Assembly: GCA_945901025.1 (NCBI GenBank)
Contig: CAMDJW010000002.1
Location: 124,001 to 188,000 of the forward strand
Length of the DNA stretch: 64,000 nt
Source: Spirosoma fluviale
GTDB taxonomy: Bacteria; Bacteroidota; Bacteroidia; Cytophagales; Spirosomataceae
Direction of reading: 5' to 3'
Shown: one piece after another, positions 27,462 through 36,249 of the stretch
How the letters are laid out: each line of letters opens with the position of its first letter
How positions within the stretch are numbered: the stretch's first letter is position 1
Position numbers and translations under genes: made by a program
The notes under the pieces: model-generated
What the model saw: only the letters and a program-made list of their open reading frames with translations
Database searches by the model: none
What the model was told of the DNA's origin: nothing

Positions 27462-28082
27462 ATGGAAAAGAATAAAAAAATAAATTCATTTTTTGATCAC
27501 TTCCCGCCAACGGTTGCTGAATATTGTTTTCAATTATGGCACGATTATCCATTTGATTTTATTGTCAGTAAATCACGCCATTCTAAATTGGGTGATTATC
27601 GCTTTTCTCCCCAAAAGGGACATCAAATAACTGTCAATCGAAATTTAAATTCATATGCCTTCCTGGTCACTTATTTACATGAAGTGGCACATTTATTGAC
27701 TTATTTAGCTTATAAAAATAAAGTTTTACCCCACGGAGAAGAATGGAAAAATTCGTTTAGATCCATATTTGAACCTATTTTAGAAGATGGTTTATTGCCC
27801 GATGAGTTAATCAACGTTTTAAAATCGTATTTAATTAATCCTAGTGCTACCTCAACTGGCCATGGGCCTTTAGTGGATGTGTTAAAAACATACGATGCGG
27901 CAAATTCAAGCATCACATTGCATGCCCTTCCTGAAAATCAAATCTTTTTATTAAAAAACCTAGAATTAATCAAAGGTAAACTACGTCGAACACGCTACTT
28001 TTGCAGAGAGGCCAGAACTGGCAAACTTTACTTAGTAGCAAAAAATGCGCAGGTTACCCCATTGGAAACGAATGAACTTTAA
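27462..28082 (+). CDS. SprT-like zinc metalloprotease-fold protein
   Basis: This 206-residue protein has a SprT-type HExxH motif, YLHEVAHLLTYLAYKN, followed by HGEEWKNSF, where the His is the third zinc ligand. The C-terminal part (RTRYFCREARTGKLYLV) resembles the small zinc-ribbon-like tail of the family, though only one Cys is visible. SprT/Spartan proteins cut DNA-protein crosslinks in eukaryotes; the bacterial role is unclear. It overlaps porU by 11 bp. Confidence 0.85.
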   Translation: MEKNKKINSFFDHFPPTVAEYCFQLWHDYPFDFIVSKSRHSKLGDYRFSPQKGHQITVNRNLNSYAFLVTYLHEVAHLLTYLAYKNKVLPHGEEWKNSFRSIFEPILEDGLLPDELINVLKSYLINPSATSTGHGPLVDVLKTYDAANSSITLHALPENQIFLLKNLELIKGKLRRTRYFCREARTGKLYLVAKNAQVTPLETNEL

Positions 28083-31000
28083 AGGCTATTTAATAGCTTT
28101 AATAGGATCATTTTGTATTTCTAATTCGGTGATAGGACAAACAGATTCAAAATTATCGACTGGCAAATGGATTAAAATTGGGATAACCCAAAATGGCATT
28201 TATAAAATTGATGCCACTTGGCTCGATAAAAATAAAATAGACAGAGCCACTTTAAACCCGAAACAAGTTAGTCTTTACTCAACAAATGCTGGCACTTTAC
28301 CCCAAGATTTAAAAAAATCTAGACCTCAAGATTTAGAGGAAATACCCATCTATTTTGAGGGCGACCAGGATAACAAATGGGATGCTAGTGATTTCTTTAT
28401 TTTTTGGGGCAATTCCCCACATAAAATAATATTCGATTTTCAAAAAAAATCATGGGCCCAAGAGTTGCACGCTTATTCTGACTCTAGCTTTTATTTTATA
28501 CGCTTGGATGATCCTACTGCAAAACGAATAGAGGAAGTGAAGGCGACTCCAGGTGAATTAAAATCGACGGATTATGCTTGGTCTATTTTTAACTATGAAC
28601 CCGAAACCTATAATTTAATTCAATCGGGAAGGCAATGGCTAGGAGATGCATTTTATGGCACGAATAACAAAACTGTCCAATATTCGCTAGCTGATTATAA
28701 ACAAGGAATTAATTCAAATTTAAGGGGTCGTTTTTATTCTAGCTCAGTTCAAGAAGGCTTATTTTCATTTGATGTGGCAGGCAATACGATTGAAAGCTTG
28801 AAAATCCCAGCTATCTCAGGGGGACGATATGACAATAAGGCGAATTTCCTAGATCTCGATATGTGGTTGACTCCCCAAATAAAGGATAATCTATGGAGCT
28901 GGACGATTAATTATAAAAACACAACGGGAACAGGATATCTTGACTTTTTATCACTTCAATACCCACGAATTTTCAATGCAAAGCATGATAATCCACTTTA
29001 TTTACTACCCAATACAACGGATTCAAGCTATTCTATCTCTTTAATCAATGCAACCGCATCCACTCAAATTTGGCTTCGGAATGGCACGAGCAATTGGTCA
29101 AAAATGATAAACTATTCATCCACTTTAAAATTGAATGTTAAACCGGAAAGCCAATTATTACTAATTGACAACCAAAAAGCAATAACCCCGTCTTTTATAA
29201 AAATTTTACCTAATCAAAATATTAATAAAGAGACTGGTTATGAACTACTCATTATATCAAGCCCGGCACTAAAAGAAGCGGCAAATACATTAGCAAAATA
29301 TAAAATTAGTTCCCAAAAAATCGCGACAAAAGTGGTTGACACCGAACAAATATACCATGAATATTCTGGTGGAAAACAAGATGTAACGGCTATTCGAGAT
29401 TTTATTTATCGACAATATAAAAACCCAAATTCCACCTTAAAATATGTGATTCTTTTAGGCGATGCATCGATTGATTATAAAGGTAAATCAGTCGTGTCGA
29501 CTGAAATCGAAAAAATCAGCTTTGTGCCCACTTACCAAAGCATAGAATCTTTTAGGCCATTATTAAGCTACTCATCTGATGATTATTTTGGTTTACTAAA
29601 TCCTGATGAGGGCGATTGGCTAGAAGGTGAAAAAACAAATAAAAAGACACTCCAAGTGGCTATTGGCAGAATTCCTGCCAAAAATCCCAGCGAAGCAAAT
29701 TTCTTTGTGAACAAATTAATTGCCTTTATTGAATCAAAAAAGAATACTCGTTTCAAACCTGAGGTGCTCGCATGGGTGGCAGATGATGGGGATGCCAATA
29801 TTCACATTCAAGATGCGGAAGATTTTTCGAATCTAATGATCAAAGAAGCCAATGATGTGAGCATAAAAAAGCTTTATTTAGATCAATTTGAACAGGAAAT
29901 AGCGGGCGGAATATATACCTCTAAAAAGGCCAAAGATGCCGTAATTTCTTTATTTAATTCAGAGGCGGATTTTATACATTTCATCGGACATGGATCAGAA
30001 AGTGGCTGGACAGATGAAAAAATACTGACTAATAATGATTTAATCGGCCTGACGAATTTGAAACACCTGCCGTTTTTATTGACCGCTACTTGCCAATTTG
30101 GGCGATTTGATGATCCAAATCAATTGTCAGGAGCGGAAATTTCATTAATGTCCACAAAGGGAGGAGCCATAGGACTCATTAGTACCACAAGGCCCGTTTT
30201 TCAAAGTAGTAATTACCTTTTTGGTCAATCATTTTACAAAAACTTAATTGATCATAAAGCCCAAGTGAAATATCGAATGGGAGATTTATTTAGAGAAACT
30301 AAAAACAATAGCCAAACGGGTGTTATTAATCGAAATATTAGTTTTTTGGGTGACCCCACCTTAGAATTACCGTGGACAGGGCAATCGATAACAATAAAAA
30401 CAGATACGATCACTCCAGGTTCGAGCCAATTCCTTGAAGGTCAATGGATCACAAATAGTTCAACGATTTCGAATGCGCAAATAAGGGCAAACCTTTATTC
30501 CCCACCCACCAAGAAAAAGACTTTAGGCACAAAAACATATGCATATGAGTATTTTGTTGAAGGCGATTTAATTTGGACATCAAATATTCAAATGACTGGA
30601 ATGGGATTTTCAGTGAGTCAAAAATCAATACCTAACACCACTGGGCCATTAATTTGCAAAATAATAGGTCAGTCAAACGCAGGAGAAAAAATCAATGGAT
30701 TCAAATCATTACCCGTTTTGATTTCTAAGCCTGCTTTTGTGGATTCAAAACCTCCTAGTATTAACGTACTAGAACCTGAATCAAACAAATTCCAAACGAT
30801 GAATAGCAGTTTTGAATTAAAAATTAGAATAGAAGACGATAATTCTCTTCGTTGGGCAAATGATAAAAATGAATTTGCCGAGCTAATCGTGAATGATACC
30901 CTCAAAATTAAATTATCAGATTATTATATTTCCGACGTGGGTTTTCCTCAGAGAGGAATATTTACATACCCATTTAAAAACTTAAAACCTGAAAATTATA

Positions 31001-31386
31001 CATTTAAAGTGAATTGTTGGGATGGAAATTACAACCAACAAAAACTAATTTTTGAAATCAAAGTAATAAATTCGGATGCTAATCGTTTAGATTGGGAAAT
31101 TTTCCCTAACCCGATGAGTAACCGCTTGCAATTTAGGGCAATCGGCCAAATACCTTGGGATATTTACCAATATGATTTAAGTGTTTATAATGTGTTAGGT
31201 CAGCTACTTTTGATAAAAAAAGGGAATGTTACCTATTTTTCAAATGTGGACTTTGAATTAAGCATAGATTGGAGTGAGGAAGAATTAGCTAAATTAATTG
31301 GCGAATCAGTGTTTAAATTAGAATTATTGCCAAGTAAAAACAATGAAACTATTTTGATCAGTGGAAAAATCACGACCCTAAAATAA
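28072..31386 (+). CDS. porU: Type IX secretion system sortase PorU
   Basis: Starting at 28072, this 1104-residue protein has a signal peptide (MNFKGYLIALIGSFCISNSVIGQ). A beta-rich N-terminal half precedes a gingipain-type C25 domain with catalytic His640 (FIGHGSESGW) and Cys674 (TATCQFGRF), then FlgD/Ig-like repeats and a beta-sandwich end (FPNPMSNRLQF). PorU removes the C-terminal signal of T9SS cargo and attaches anionic lipopolysaccharide at the outer membrane. The frame is open 9 codons further up, but the shorter start gives the proper signal peptide. porV follows, as in other Bacteroidota. Confidence 0.94.
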   Translation: MNFKGYLIALIGSFCISNSVIGQTDSKLSTGKWIKIGITQNGIYKIDATWLDKNKIDRATLNPKQVSLYSTNAGTLPQDLKKSRPQDLEEIPIYFEGDQDNKWDASDFFIFWGNSPHKIIFDFQKKSWAQELHAYSDSSFYFIRLDDPTAKRIEEVKATPGELKSTDYAWSIFNYEPETYNLIQSGRQWLGDAFYGTNNKTVQYSLADYKQGINSNLRGRFYSSSVQEGLFSFDVAGNTIESLKIPAISGGRYDNKANFLDLDMWLTPQIKDNLWSWTINYKNTTGTGYLDFLSLQYPRIFNAKHDNPLYLLPNTTDSSYSISLINATASTQIWLRNGTSNWSKMINYSSTLKLNVKPESQLLLIDNQKAITPSFIKILPNQNINKETGYELLIISSPALKEAANTLAKYKISSQKIATKVVDTEQIYHEYSGGKQDVTAIRDFIYRQYKNPNSTLKYVILLGDASIDYKGKSVVSTEIEKISFVPTYQSIESFRPLLSYSSDDYFGLLNPDEGDWLEGEKTNKKTLQVAIGRIPAKNPSEANFFVNKLIAFIESKKNTRFKPEVLAWVADDGDANIHIQDAEDFSNLMIKEANDVSIKKLYLDQFEQEIAGGIYTSKKAKDAVISLFNSEADFIHFIGHGSESGWTDEKILTNNDLIGLTNLKHLPFLLTATCQFGRFDDPNQLSGAEISLMSTKGGAIGLISTTRPVFQSSNYLFGQSFYKNLIDHKAQVKYRMGDLFRETKNNSQTGVINRNISFLGDPTLELPWTGQSITIKTDTITPGSSQFLEGQWITNSSTISNAQIRANLYSPPTKKKTLGTKTYAYEYFVEGDLIWTSNIQMTGMGFSVSQKSIPNTTGPLICKIIGQSNAGEKINGFKSLPVLISKPAFVDSKPPSINVLEPESNKFQTMNSSFELKIRIEDDNSLRWANDKNEFAELIVNDTLKIKLSDYYISDVGFPQRGIFTYPFKNLKPENYTFKVNCWDGNYNQQKLIFEIKVINSDANRLDWEIFPNPMSNRLQFRAIGQIPWDIYQYDLSVYNVLGQLLLIKKGNVTYFSNVDFELSIDWSEEELAKLIGESVFKLELLPSKNNETILISGKITTLK

Positions 31387-31436
31387 ATTTTATAAAATAT
31401 TTTACATTTTTAAACACTAAATACTTTAAAAATACT

Positions 31437-31444
31437 TATTTTTG
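31437..31444 (+). promoter_or_regulatory. Possible -7 element for porV
   Basis: TATTTTTG lies 47 bp before porV and matches TAnnTTTG; the -33 part is not clear. porV may thus be expressed in excess of porU. Confidence 0.35.
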
Positions 31445-31491
31445 AACTTAAATAATTTGCAATTACTAGACAATCTAATATTTAATAACCG

Positions 31492-32646
31492 ATGACGACA
31501 AAAATTTCTATTCTCCAAAGATCATTACTATCCGCAATAGCGCTTTTAGTATGTAACTTCGCAATAGGTCAAACTTTGGTTTCAGGTCAGTTGAATTCTG
31601 GTAGAATTCCAACGCCAACCATGTTATTCATGAATGTAACACCAGATGCACGCTCTGCGGCGATGGGTGATGCGGGAGTAGCCATTTCTTCAGATGTAAA
31701 TGCGATTTATTGGAATCCAGCAAAATTAGCTTCTGCTGATAAAGATTTAGGATTTGCCATTTCATATACTCCTTGGTTACGTAACCTGGTAAACGACATG
31801 GCACTTTACAATATCGCAGGATACAAAAAAACAGCAAAAGGCCAGGCATTTGGATTTTCGATCAATTATTTTGATCAAGGTTTGTTCCAAGCTACAACCG
31901 CTACCGGAACAAGTGCTGGTAACTTTAATTCTAAAGAATATGCTTTGACTGTATCACATGCAAGAAAATTATCAAATACGTTGTCATTAGGCTTAAACTT
32001 AAAATACATTAATTCTAATCTTTTAGGAAATTATCAAGGCGCGGGTACTTCAGCTATGCAACCAGCTCAAACAGTAGCCGCTGATTTATCTTTATATTGG
32101 AATAATACTTCAGAAAAAAACTGGAACTATACGTATGGCTTAATGTTATCTAATATTTCTGGTAAAGTTTCCTACGGTGGTTTAGATAAAAACTTTATCC
32201 CAACAAATTTAAGAGCTGGTATTGCCGCTATTAAAAATATAGATGATAAGAATAAATTAACATTCACGTTAGATTTAAACAAATTGATGGTTCCAACACC
32301 TACAAAAACGGATCCAACGGGTTCTAATTCATCAGCCATCGGAGGTATCTTTGGTTCATTGTTTGATGCAGAAGATGGATTTGGAGAGGAATTAAAAGAA
32401 TTTACTACTTCATTAGGAGCTGAATATTTATTTAATAATACTTTTGCTTTGCGTGGTGGATTTTTCAACGAAACCGAAATGAAAGGAAATCGTAAATATT
32501 TCACTTTTGGAGTAGGACTTAAATTAGATCAAAAATATGGCTTTGACTTTGCTTACTTAGTTCCAACAGGAACAAGCAGCCCATTGGCAAATACATTACG
32601 AGTAACTTTATTAGCAGCTATCAACAACGATACTCCTAAAAAATAA
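31492..32646 (+). CDS. porV: Type IX secretion system outer membrane protein PorV
   Basis: This 384-residue FadL-like barrel protein has a signal peptide ending at IGQ, followed by the family's strongly conserved opening (TPTMLFMNVTPDARSAAMGDAGVA and NAIYWNPAKLA). PorV carries T9SS cargo from the SprA translocon to the PorU sortase complex. It ends near a strong hairpin and is separated from porU by a 105-bp gap containing a -7-like element. Confidence 0.95.
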   Translation: MTTKISILQRSLLSAIALLVCNFAIGQTLVSGQLNSGRIPTPTMLFMNVTPDARSAAMGDAGVAISSDVNAIYWNPAKLASADKDLGFAISYTPWLRNLVNDMALYNIAGYKKTAKGQAFGFSINYFDQGLFQATTATGTSAGNFNSKEYALTVSHARKLSNTLSLGLNLKYINSNLLGNYQGAGTSAMQPAQTVAADLSLYWNNTSEKNWNYTYGLMLSNISGKVSYGGLDKNFIPTNLRAGIAAIKNIDDKNKLTFTLDLNKLMVPTPTKTDPTGSNSSAIGGIFGSLFDAEDGFGEELKEFTTSLGAEYLFNNTFALRGGFFNETEMKGNRKYFTFGVGLKLDQKYGFDFAYLVPTGTSSPLANTLRVTLLAAINNDTPKK

Positions 32647-32668
32647 TTAAGAAATATTTTTTTTATTG

Positions 32669-32704
32669 CAAATGACATTCATAATTGAATGTCATTTGTT
32701 TTTT
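32669..32704 (+). terminator. Strong terminator after porV
   Basis: A perfect 13-bp stem CAAATGACATTCA / TGAATGTCATTTG with a TAAT loop is followed by a T run (32699-32704). Confidence 0.92.
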
Positions 32705-32720
32705 ATAACGACCTATTCAG

Positions 32721-33992
32721 ATGTTGGACAGAAGTAAAGCCCCCGGAGCATTTCCTATTGAAAAAATAAAATTTCCCTCCGCCCTTAAGTATTCGTTAAG
32801 AAATGGCATAGTCGTAAATTCAGTTAACTTAGGGGAGCAGCCGGTTTTCAAATTTGAGCTAAGTACAAAAGCCGGAGGAATACATAGCAACGTTGCGGGT
32901 CTGGCAAGCTTAACGGCCCAATTAATGAAGCGTGGCACCAGTAAGCATAATGCATTGCACATTCATCAATCTTTTGACTTTCATGGTGCATTCTGGGATA
33001 TACAAGCTACATTAGATCAAGCTACATTTACTGTCTATGGATTAGTTAAACATTTCGGTGCATTAATGCCATACGTTGCCGAGATGATTCAAATGTGTAT
33101 TTTCCCTGAGCAAGAATTTCAAAAAGAATTGGAAATTGAAATTCAAAAAAACAAATTAAACTGGGAAAAAACAGCCTATAGTGCAAGTCAATTAATGCGA
33201 AAGAAACTTTTCGGAGATGATCCTTATGGACGAGCCGCAACTCCAGAATCATTAGCATTATTGAATGTAAACGATCTGATTACTTTTTACAAAAAAACTT
33301 GGGCCAGCCAAACACCCAGCATTTTCCTTTCAGGAAAAATATCAAATGCAGAAATCAAAATTTTAGACGCTACGCTTGGTGAACTTACTTTTAACTCAAA
33401 AGAACAATTACTCGTTCCGGATCCTCTATTCATGGAATCAAGTTCGACAAAAGAAACAAGAGAAGACGCCTTGCAAAGTTCTATCAGATTAGGGATAAAA
33501 TCCATTAACAGAAAAAATGAGGACTATTTCAAATTTAGTGTACTGAATACGCTTCTTGGAGGATTTTTTGGCTCTAGACTTCAAAAAAATATACGAGAAG
33601 AGAAGGGATTTACCTATGGAATATCTTCCTCATTAGTTCCGATGTACCGTTCAGGTTATTGGGCAGTGGGGACAGATGTTAAAAATGAAAATGTAGCAGA
33701 AACGATCTCAGAAGTAAAAAAAGAGATGCAAATTCTAAGAGACGAATTAGTATCTGAAGAAGAATTATCACTGGTCAAAAACTATTTGATGGGGAGCTTT
33801 ACGGGAGAATTGACTCAAGCATTTGACATCGCAGAAAAAGTAAAAATAATTGAATTAGAAGGGTTGGATCCTGATTATTACGATCAATTTCAAGATCAAA
33901 TTTTTTCATGCACGCCAAATGAAATAAGGGAACTAGCTAATAAATACCTAGACCCCTCAAAATTAACGGAAGTCGTTGTTGGTGGAAACTAA
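32721..33992 (+). CDS. M16 family peptidase-like protein lacking the zinc-binding site
   Basis: This 423-residue protein has the clam-shell M16 fold: N-terminal half with the GLASLTAQLMKRGT helix, and C-terminal half with NTLLGGFFGSRLQKNIREEKGFTYGISSSL. In active members the first helix reads HxxEH; here the equivalent residues are Ser63, Ala66 and Gln67, so no zinc can bind. It resembles the non-catalytic partner subunit of two-gene M16B pairs, but no catalytic partner is in the window. No signal peptide is evident. It starts 17 bp after the porV terminator. Its stop overlaps the convergent PfkB gene by 4 bp. Confidence 0.87.
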   Translation: MLDRSKAPGAFPIEKIKFPSALKYSLRNGIVVNSVNLGEQPVFKFELSTKAGGIHSNVAGLASLTAQLMKRGTSKHNALHIHQSFDFHGAFWDIQATLDQATFTVYGLVKHFGALMPYVAEMIQMCIFPEQEFQKELEIEIQKNKLNWEKTAYSASQLMRKKLFGDDPYGRAATPESLALLNVNDLITFYKKTWASQTPSIFLSGKISNAEIKILDATLGELTFNSKEQLLVPDPLFMESSSTKETREDALQSSIRLGIKSINRKNEDYFKFSVLNTLLGGFFGSRLQKNIREEKGFTYGISSSLVPMYRSGYWAVGTDVKNENVAETISEVKKEMQILRDELVSEEELSLVKNYLMGSFTGELTQAFDIAEKVKIIELEGLDPDYYDQFQDQIFSCTPNEIRELANKYLDPSKLTEVVVGGN

Positions 33993-34897
33993 AAGCGAGC
34001 TAACTCTTTAAATTCGCCTACTCTTGCCTCTAAATCGGAAGCAGTTACTTCAAAAAGTCGTTCCGTCCCAAATTTCTCCACACAGAACGATGCCATTGCT
34101 GAGCCATAAACAATGGCCTTGCGCATGTTTTCAAAAGATATATCATTGGTTTGCGCAAGGTAGCCTATGAATCCGCCAACAAAAGTATCTCCCGCACCTG
34201 TAGGGTCAAAAACTTCCTCTAAAGGTAATGCAGGGCAATAAAACATCTTAGAGTCTTGGAACAATAAAGCACCATGCTCGCCTTTTTTGATAATTAGCGT
34301 TTTGGGACCCATCCCCATAATCATTTTAGCTGCAGTCCTTAAAGAATATTGACCTGATAATTGGCGCGCCTCTTCGTCATTGATACACAAGACGTCGACA
34401 AATTTAAGTACTTTCTTTAAATCATCCATCGCCACATCCATCCAGAAATTCATGGTATCCATGACCACTAACTTGGGTCGATTCTTTAATCCTTGAATAG
34501 CCTCCATTTGAACTTGGGGTGTCAAATTACCTAACATCAAATATTCACAATCTTGATAACTAGTTGGTATCGTGGGTTTAAAATCTGCTAATACGTTTAA
34601 ATCTGTAACTAGCGTATCACGCGAATTCATGTTATTATGATATTTGCCAGCCCAAAAAAATGACTTCTCACCTTTTTTAATTTGCAAACCTTCCAAATTA
34701 ATCCCTTTTGAGATCAAAGAATCCATGTATGCCTGTGGAAAATCATCCCCTACCACGGCAACTACATTAACCTGAGGAAGAAAAAAAGCTGCTGACAAAG
34801 CAATGTAAGTACAAGAGCCACCGATAATTTTATCAGTTTTTCCATAAGGGGTTTCTAGGGCGTCGAACGCTACGGTTCCAATTGTTAATAAGCTCAT
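33989..34897 (-). CDS. PfkB-family sugar kinase
   Basis: This 302-residue ribokinase-fold enzyme shows GGSCTYIALSAAFF near the start, GDDFP, and the catalytic anion-hole signature DPTGAGDTFVGGFIGYLA with the base Asp. The substrate cannot be told from the sequence; candidates are a nucleoside such as adenosine or a sugar. It is 11 bp downstream of the GNAT-like gene, probably in one unit. Its stop overlaps that of the M16-like gene. Confidence 0.9.
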   Translation of the reverse strand: MSLLTIGTVAFDALETPYGKTDKIIGGSCTYIALSAAFFLPQVNVVAVVGDDFPQAYMDSLISKGINLEGLQIKKGEKSFFWAGKYHNNMNSRDTLVTDLNVLADFKPTIPTSYQDCEYLMLGNLTPQVQMEAIQGLKNRPKLVVMDTMNFWMDVAMDDLKKVLKFVDVLCINDEEARQLSGQYSLRTAAKMIMGMGPKTLIIKKGEHGALLFQDSKMFYCPALPLEEVFDPTGAGDTFVGGFIGYLAQTNDISFENMRKAIVYGSAMASFCVEKFGTERLFEVTASDLEARVGEFKELARF

Positions 34898-34908
34898 TTT
34901 GAAAATAT

Positions 34909-36087
34909 TTAGCCTACTTTAGGACAACGACTAAAGGGCTGGTTAGGATTAAATAAATAACGGTAAGTAATAAATGTTTTATCATTAGTAGCCCCCAGTT
35001 GGGAAACAAAACGCATCATTTTAGGGTTAAAATCACCTACCCAATTCATGTCCATGGTGGTATATGGATAGAAAGGATTTTCTCTAGCGGCAGTTCTAAA
35101 TCGCAAGGCAATGGCAGATTCAACGCCCTTTCCTTGATGCTCAGGGACCACGCCAAAAATAACCCCACAGGTTCTGGTTAGCACGCCTCTACTTTTTAAA
35201 AGTAAAAACTTAATCTTTCCCCAAGTATTCAATTTTCCATGTAAATGTTTGATGATTTGATTTAAATCGGGGATGACAATAAAAAATGCAACAGGTTCAT
35301 CATTTTCAGAATAGGCAAACCATAGTAATTGTTCGTCAATAATGGGCTTCATTTGCTTCACTAATTTCTGAGCTTGCTCAGAAGACATTTCACTGACACC
35401 CGGAAATTTTGCCCATGCCGCATTATAAATAATTTTAAAATCTTCTGCGTATTTAGCAAGATTAGACTTTTCTATATGCTTAAAATGATAATTGGGATTT
35501 TGATAAATTCGCTGGGCTTTTTCCTCAATTCCCTCGGTAACTTTGGCTCCCCGAATGGAAGAAACATAGACATATTGTTGGAAATAATCCTTAAACCCAT
35601 AATTTTCAAAAAATGAAATGTAATATGGCTTAGTCCATGGCATCTTATAGGTGGGTTCAAATTCCCATCCTTTGATCATCAACCCCCAAAAGCTATCACG
35701 CTCCCCAAAATTAATTGGGCCATCCATTCCCTCAAATCCTTTTTCTGTTAGCCAATTTTTGCATGCATCAAATAAAATTTTGGCAGCATTCTCATCATCA
35801 ATCACCTCAAAAAATCCCATGCCGGCCATTTTGAGATTACTCTTATCAGGCTCTTTATTTTCATAAAAAGCAGCTACTCGACCGATGGGCCTTTGATTTT
35901 CATTAAATAAAATCCATCGAATGGCTTCTCCCTTTTTTAAATGACTATTTTTATTTGGGTCAAAAATAAATTCAATGTCCTGATCTAAAGGTCTTATCCA
36001 ATTCGGGTCACTCGCATATAAAGAAACCGGGAATTCCAAAAACATTCGCTTAAGGTCCTTATCTCCTCCTACTTCTTTTAAAATCAT
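34909..36087 (-). CDS. GNAT-like acetyltransferase family protein
   Basis: From the ATG at 36087 this is a 392-residue protein with two domains. The C-terminal half has the acetyl-CoA loop VVPEHQGKGVESAIALRF; the N-terminal half (FLEFPVSLYASDPNWIRPL, DGPINFGERDSFWGLMI) is typical of the large GNAT-like family found in many Bacteroidota and some Actinobacteria, with unknown substrate. The reading frame extends to 36147, but a -7 element (TATCTTTG) lies inside that stretch, which argues for 36087. Confidence 0.8.
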   Translation of the reverse strand: MILKEVGGDKDLKRMFLEFPVSLYASDPNWIRPLDQDIEFIFDPNKNSHLKKGEAIRWILFNENQRPIGRVAAFYENKEPDKSNLKMAGMGFFEVIDDENAAKILFDACKNWLTEKGFEGMDGPINFGERDSFWGLMIKGWEFEPTYKMPWTKPYYISFFENYGFKDYFQQYVYVSSIRGAKVTEGIEEKAQRIYQNPNYHFKHIEKSNLAKYAEDFKIIYNAAWAKFPGVSEMSSEQAQKLVKQMKPIIDEQLLWFAYSENDEPVAFFIVIPDLNQIIKHLHGKLNTWGKIKFLLLKSRGVLTRTCGVIFGVVPEHQGKGVESAIALRFRTAARENPFYPYTTMDMNWVGDFNPKMMRFVSQLGATNDKTFITYRYLFNPNQPFSRCPKVG

Positions 36088-36108
36088 GTAATCAATCAAA
36101 TGAATTAA

Positions 36109-36116
36109 CAAAGATA
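36109..36116 (-). promoter_or_regulatory. -7 element of the GNAT-pfkB unit
   Basis: The minus strand reads TATCTTTG, a perfect TAnnTTTG match 22 bp before the ATG at 36087. No good -33 element is seen. Confidence 0.4.
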
Positions 36117-36171
36117 ATATTTTTTGGGTCCAATCTCCCCTACGCAATTAATTGATTCGGCTACCCAATAA

Positions 36172-36179
36172 TAGTTTTG
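36172..36179 (+). promoter_or_regulatory. -7 element of cysS
   Basis: TAGTTTTG matches TAnnTTTG, with a TTG 17 bases upstream (36152-36154). It lies about 70 bp before the preferred cysS start. Confidence 0.4.
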
Positions 36180-36249
36180 GTGATTTAAAAGAATCGCAGT
36201 AATTTTAATGCCTTATATAAAATTCTATGTAAGGACAGAAATAGTCTAC

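Noticed and set aside
27287-27475. Leucine-rich open frame overlapping the small lipoprotein
   Set aside because: It reads the GCT repeats in another frame as CTG/TTG-like codons and crosses the terminator; the lipoprotein frame has a signal peptide and lipobox.
36088-36147. Extra N-terminal codons of the GNAT-like gene
   Set aside because: The stretch contains a -7 promoter element and family members start at the equivalent of 36087.
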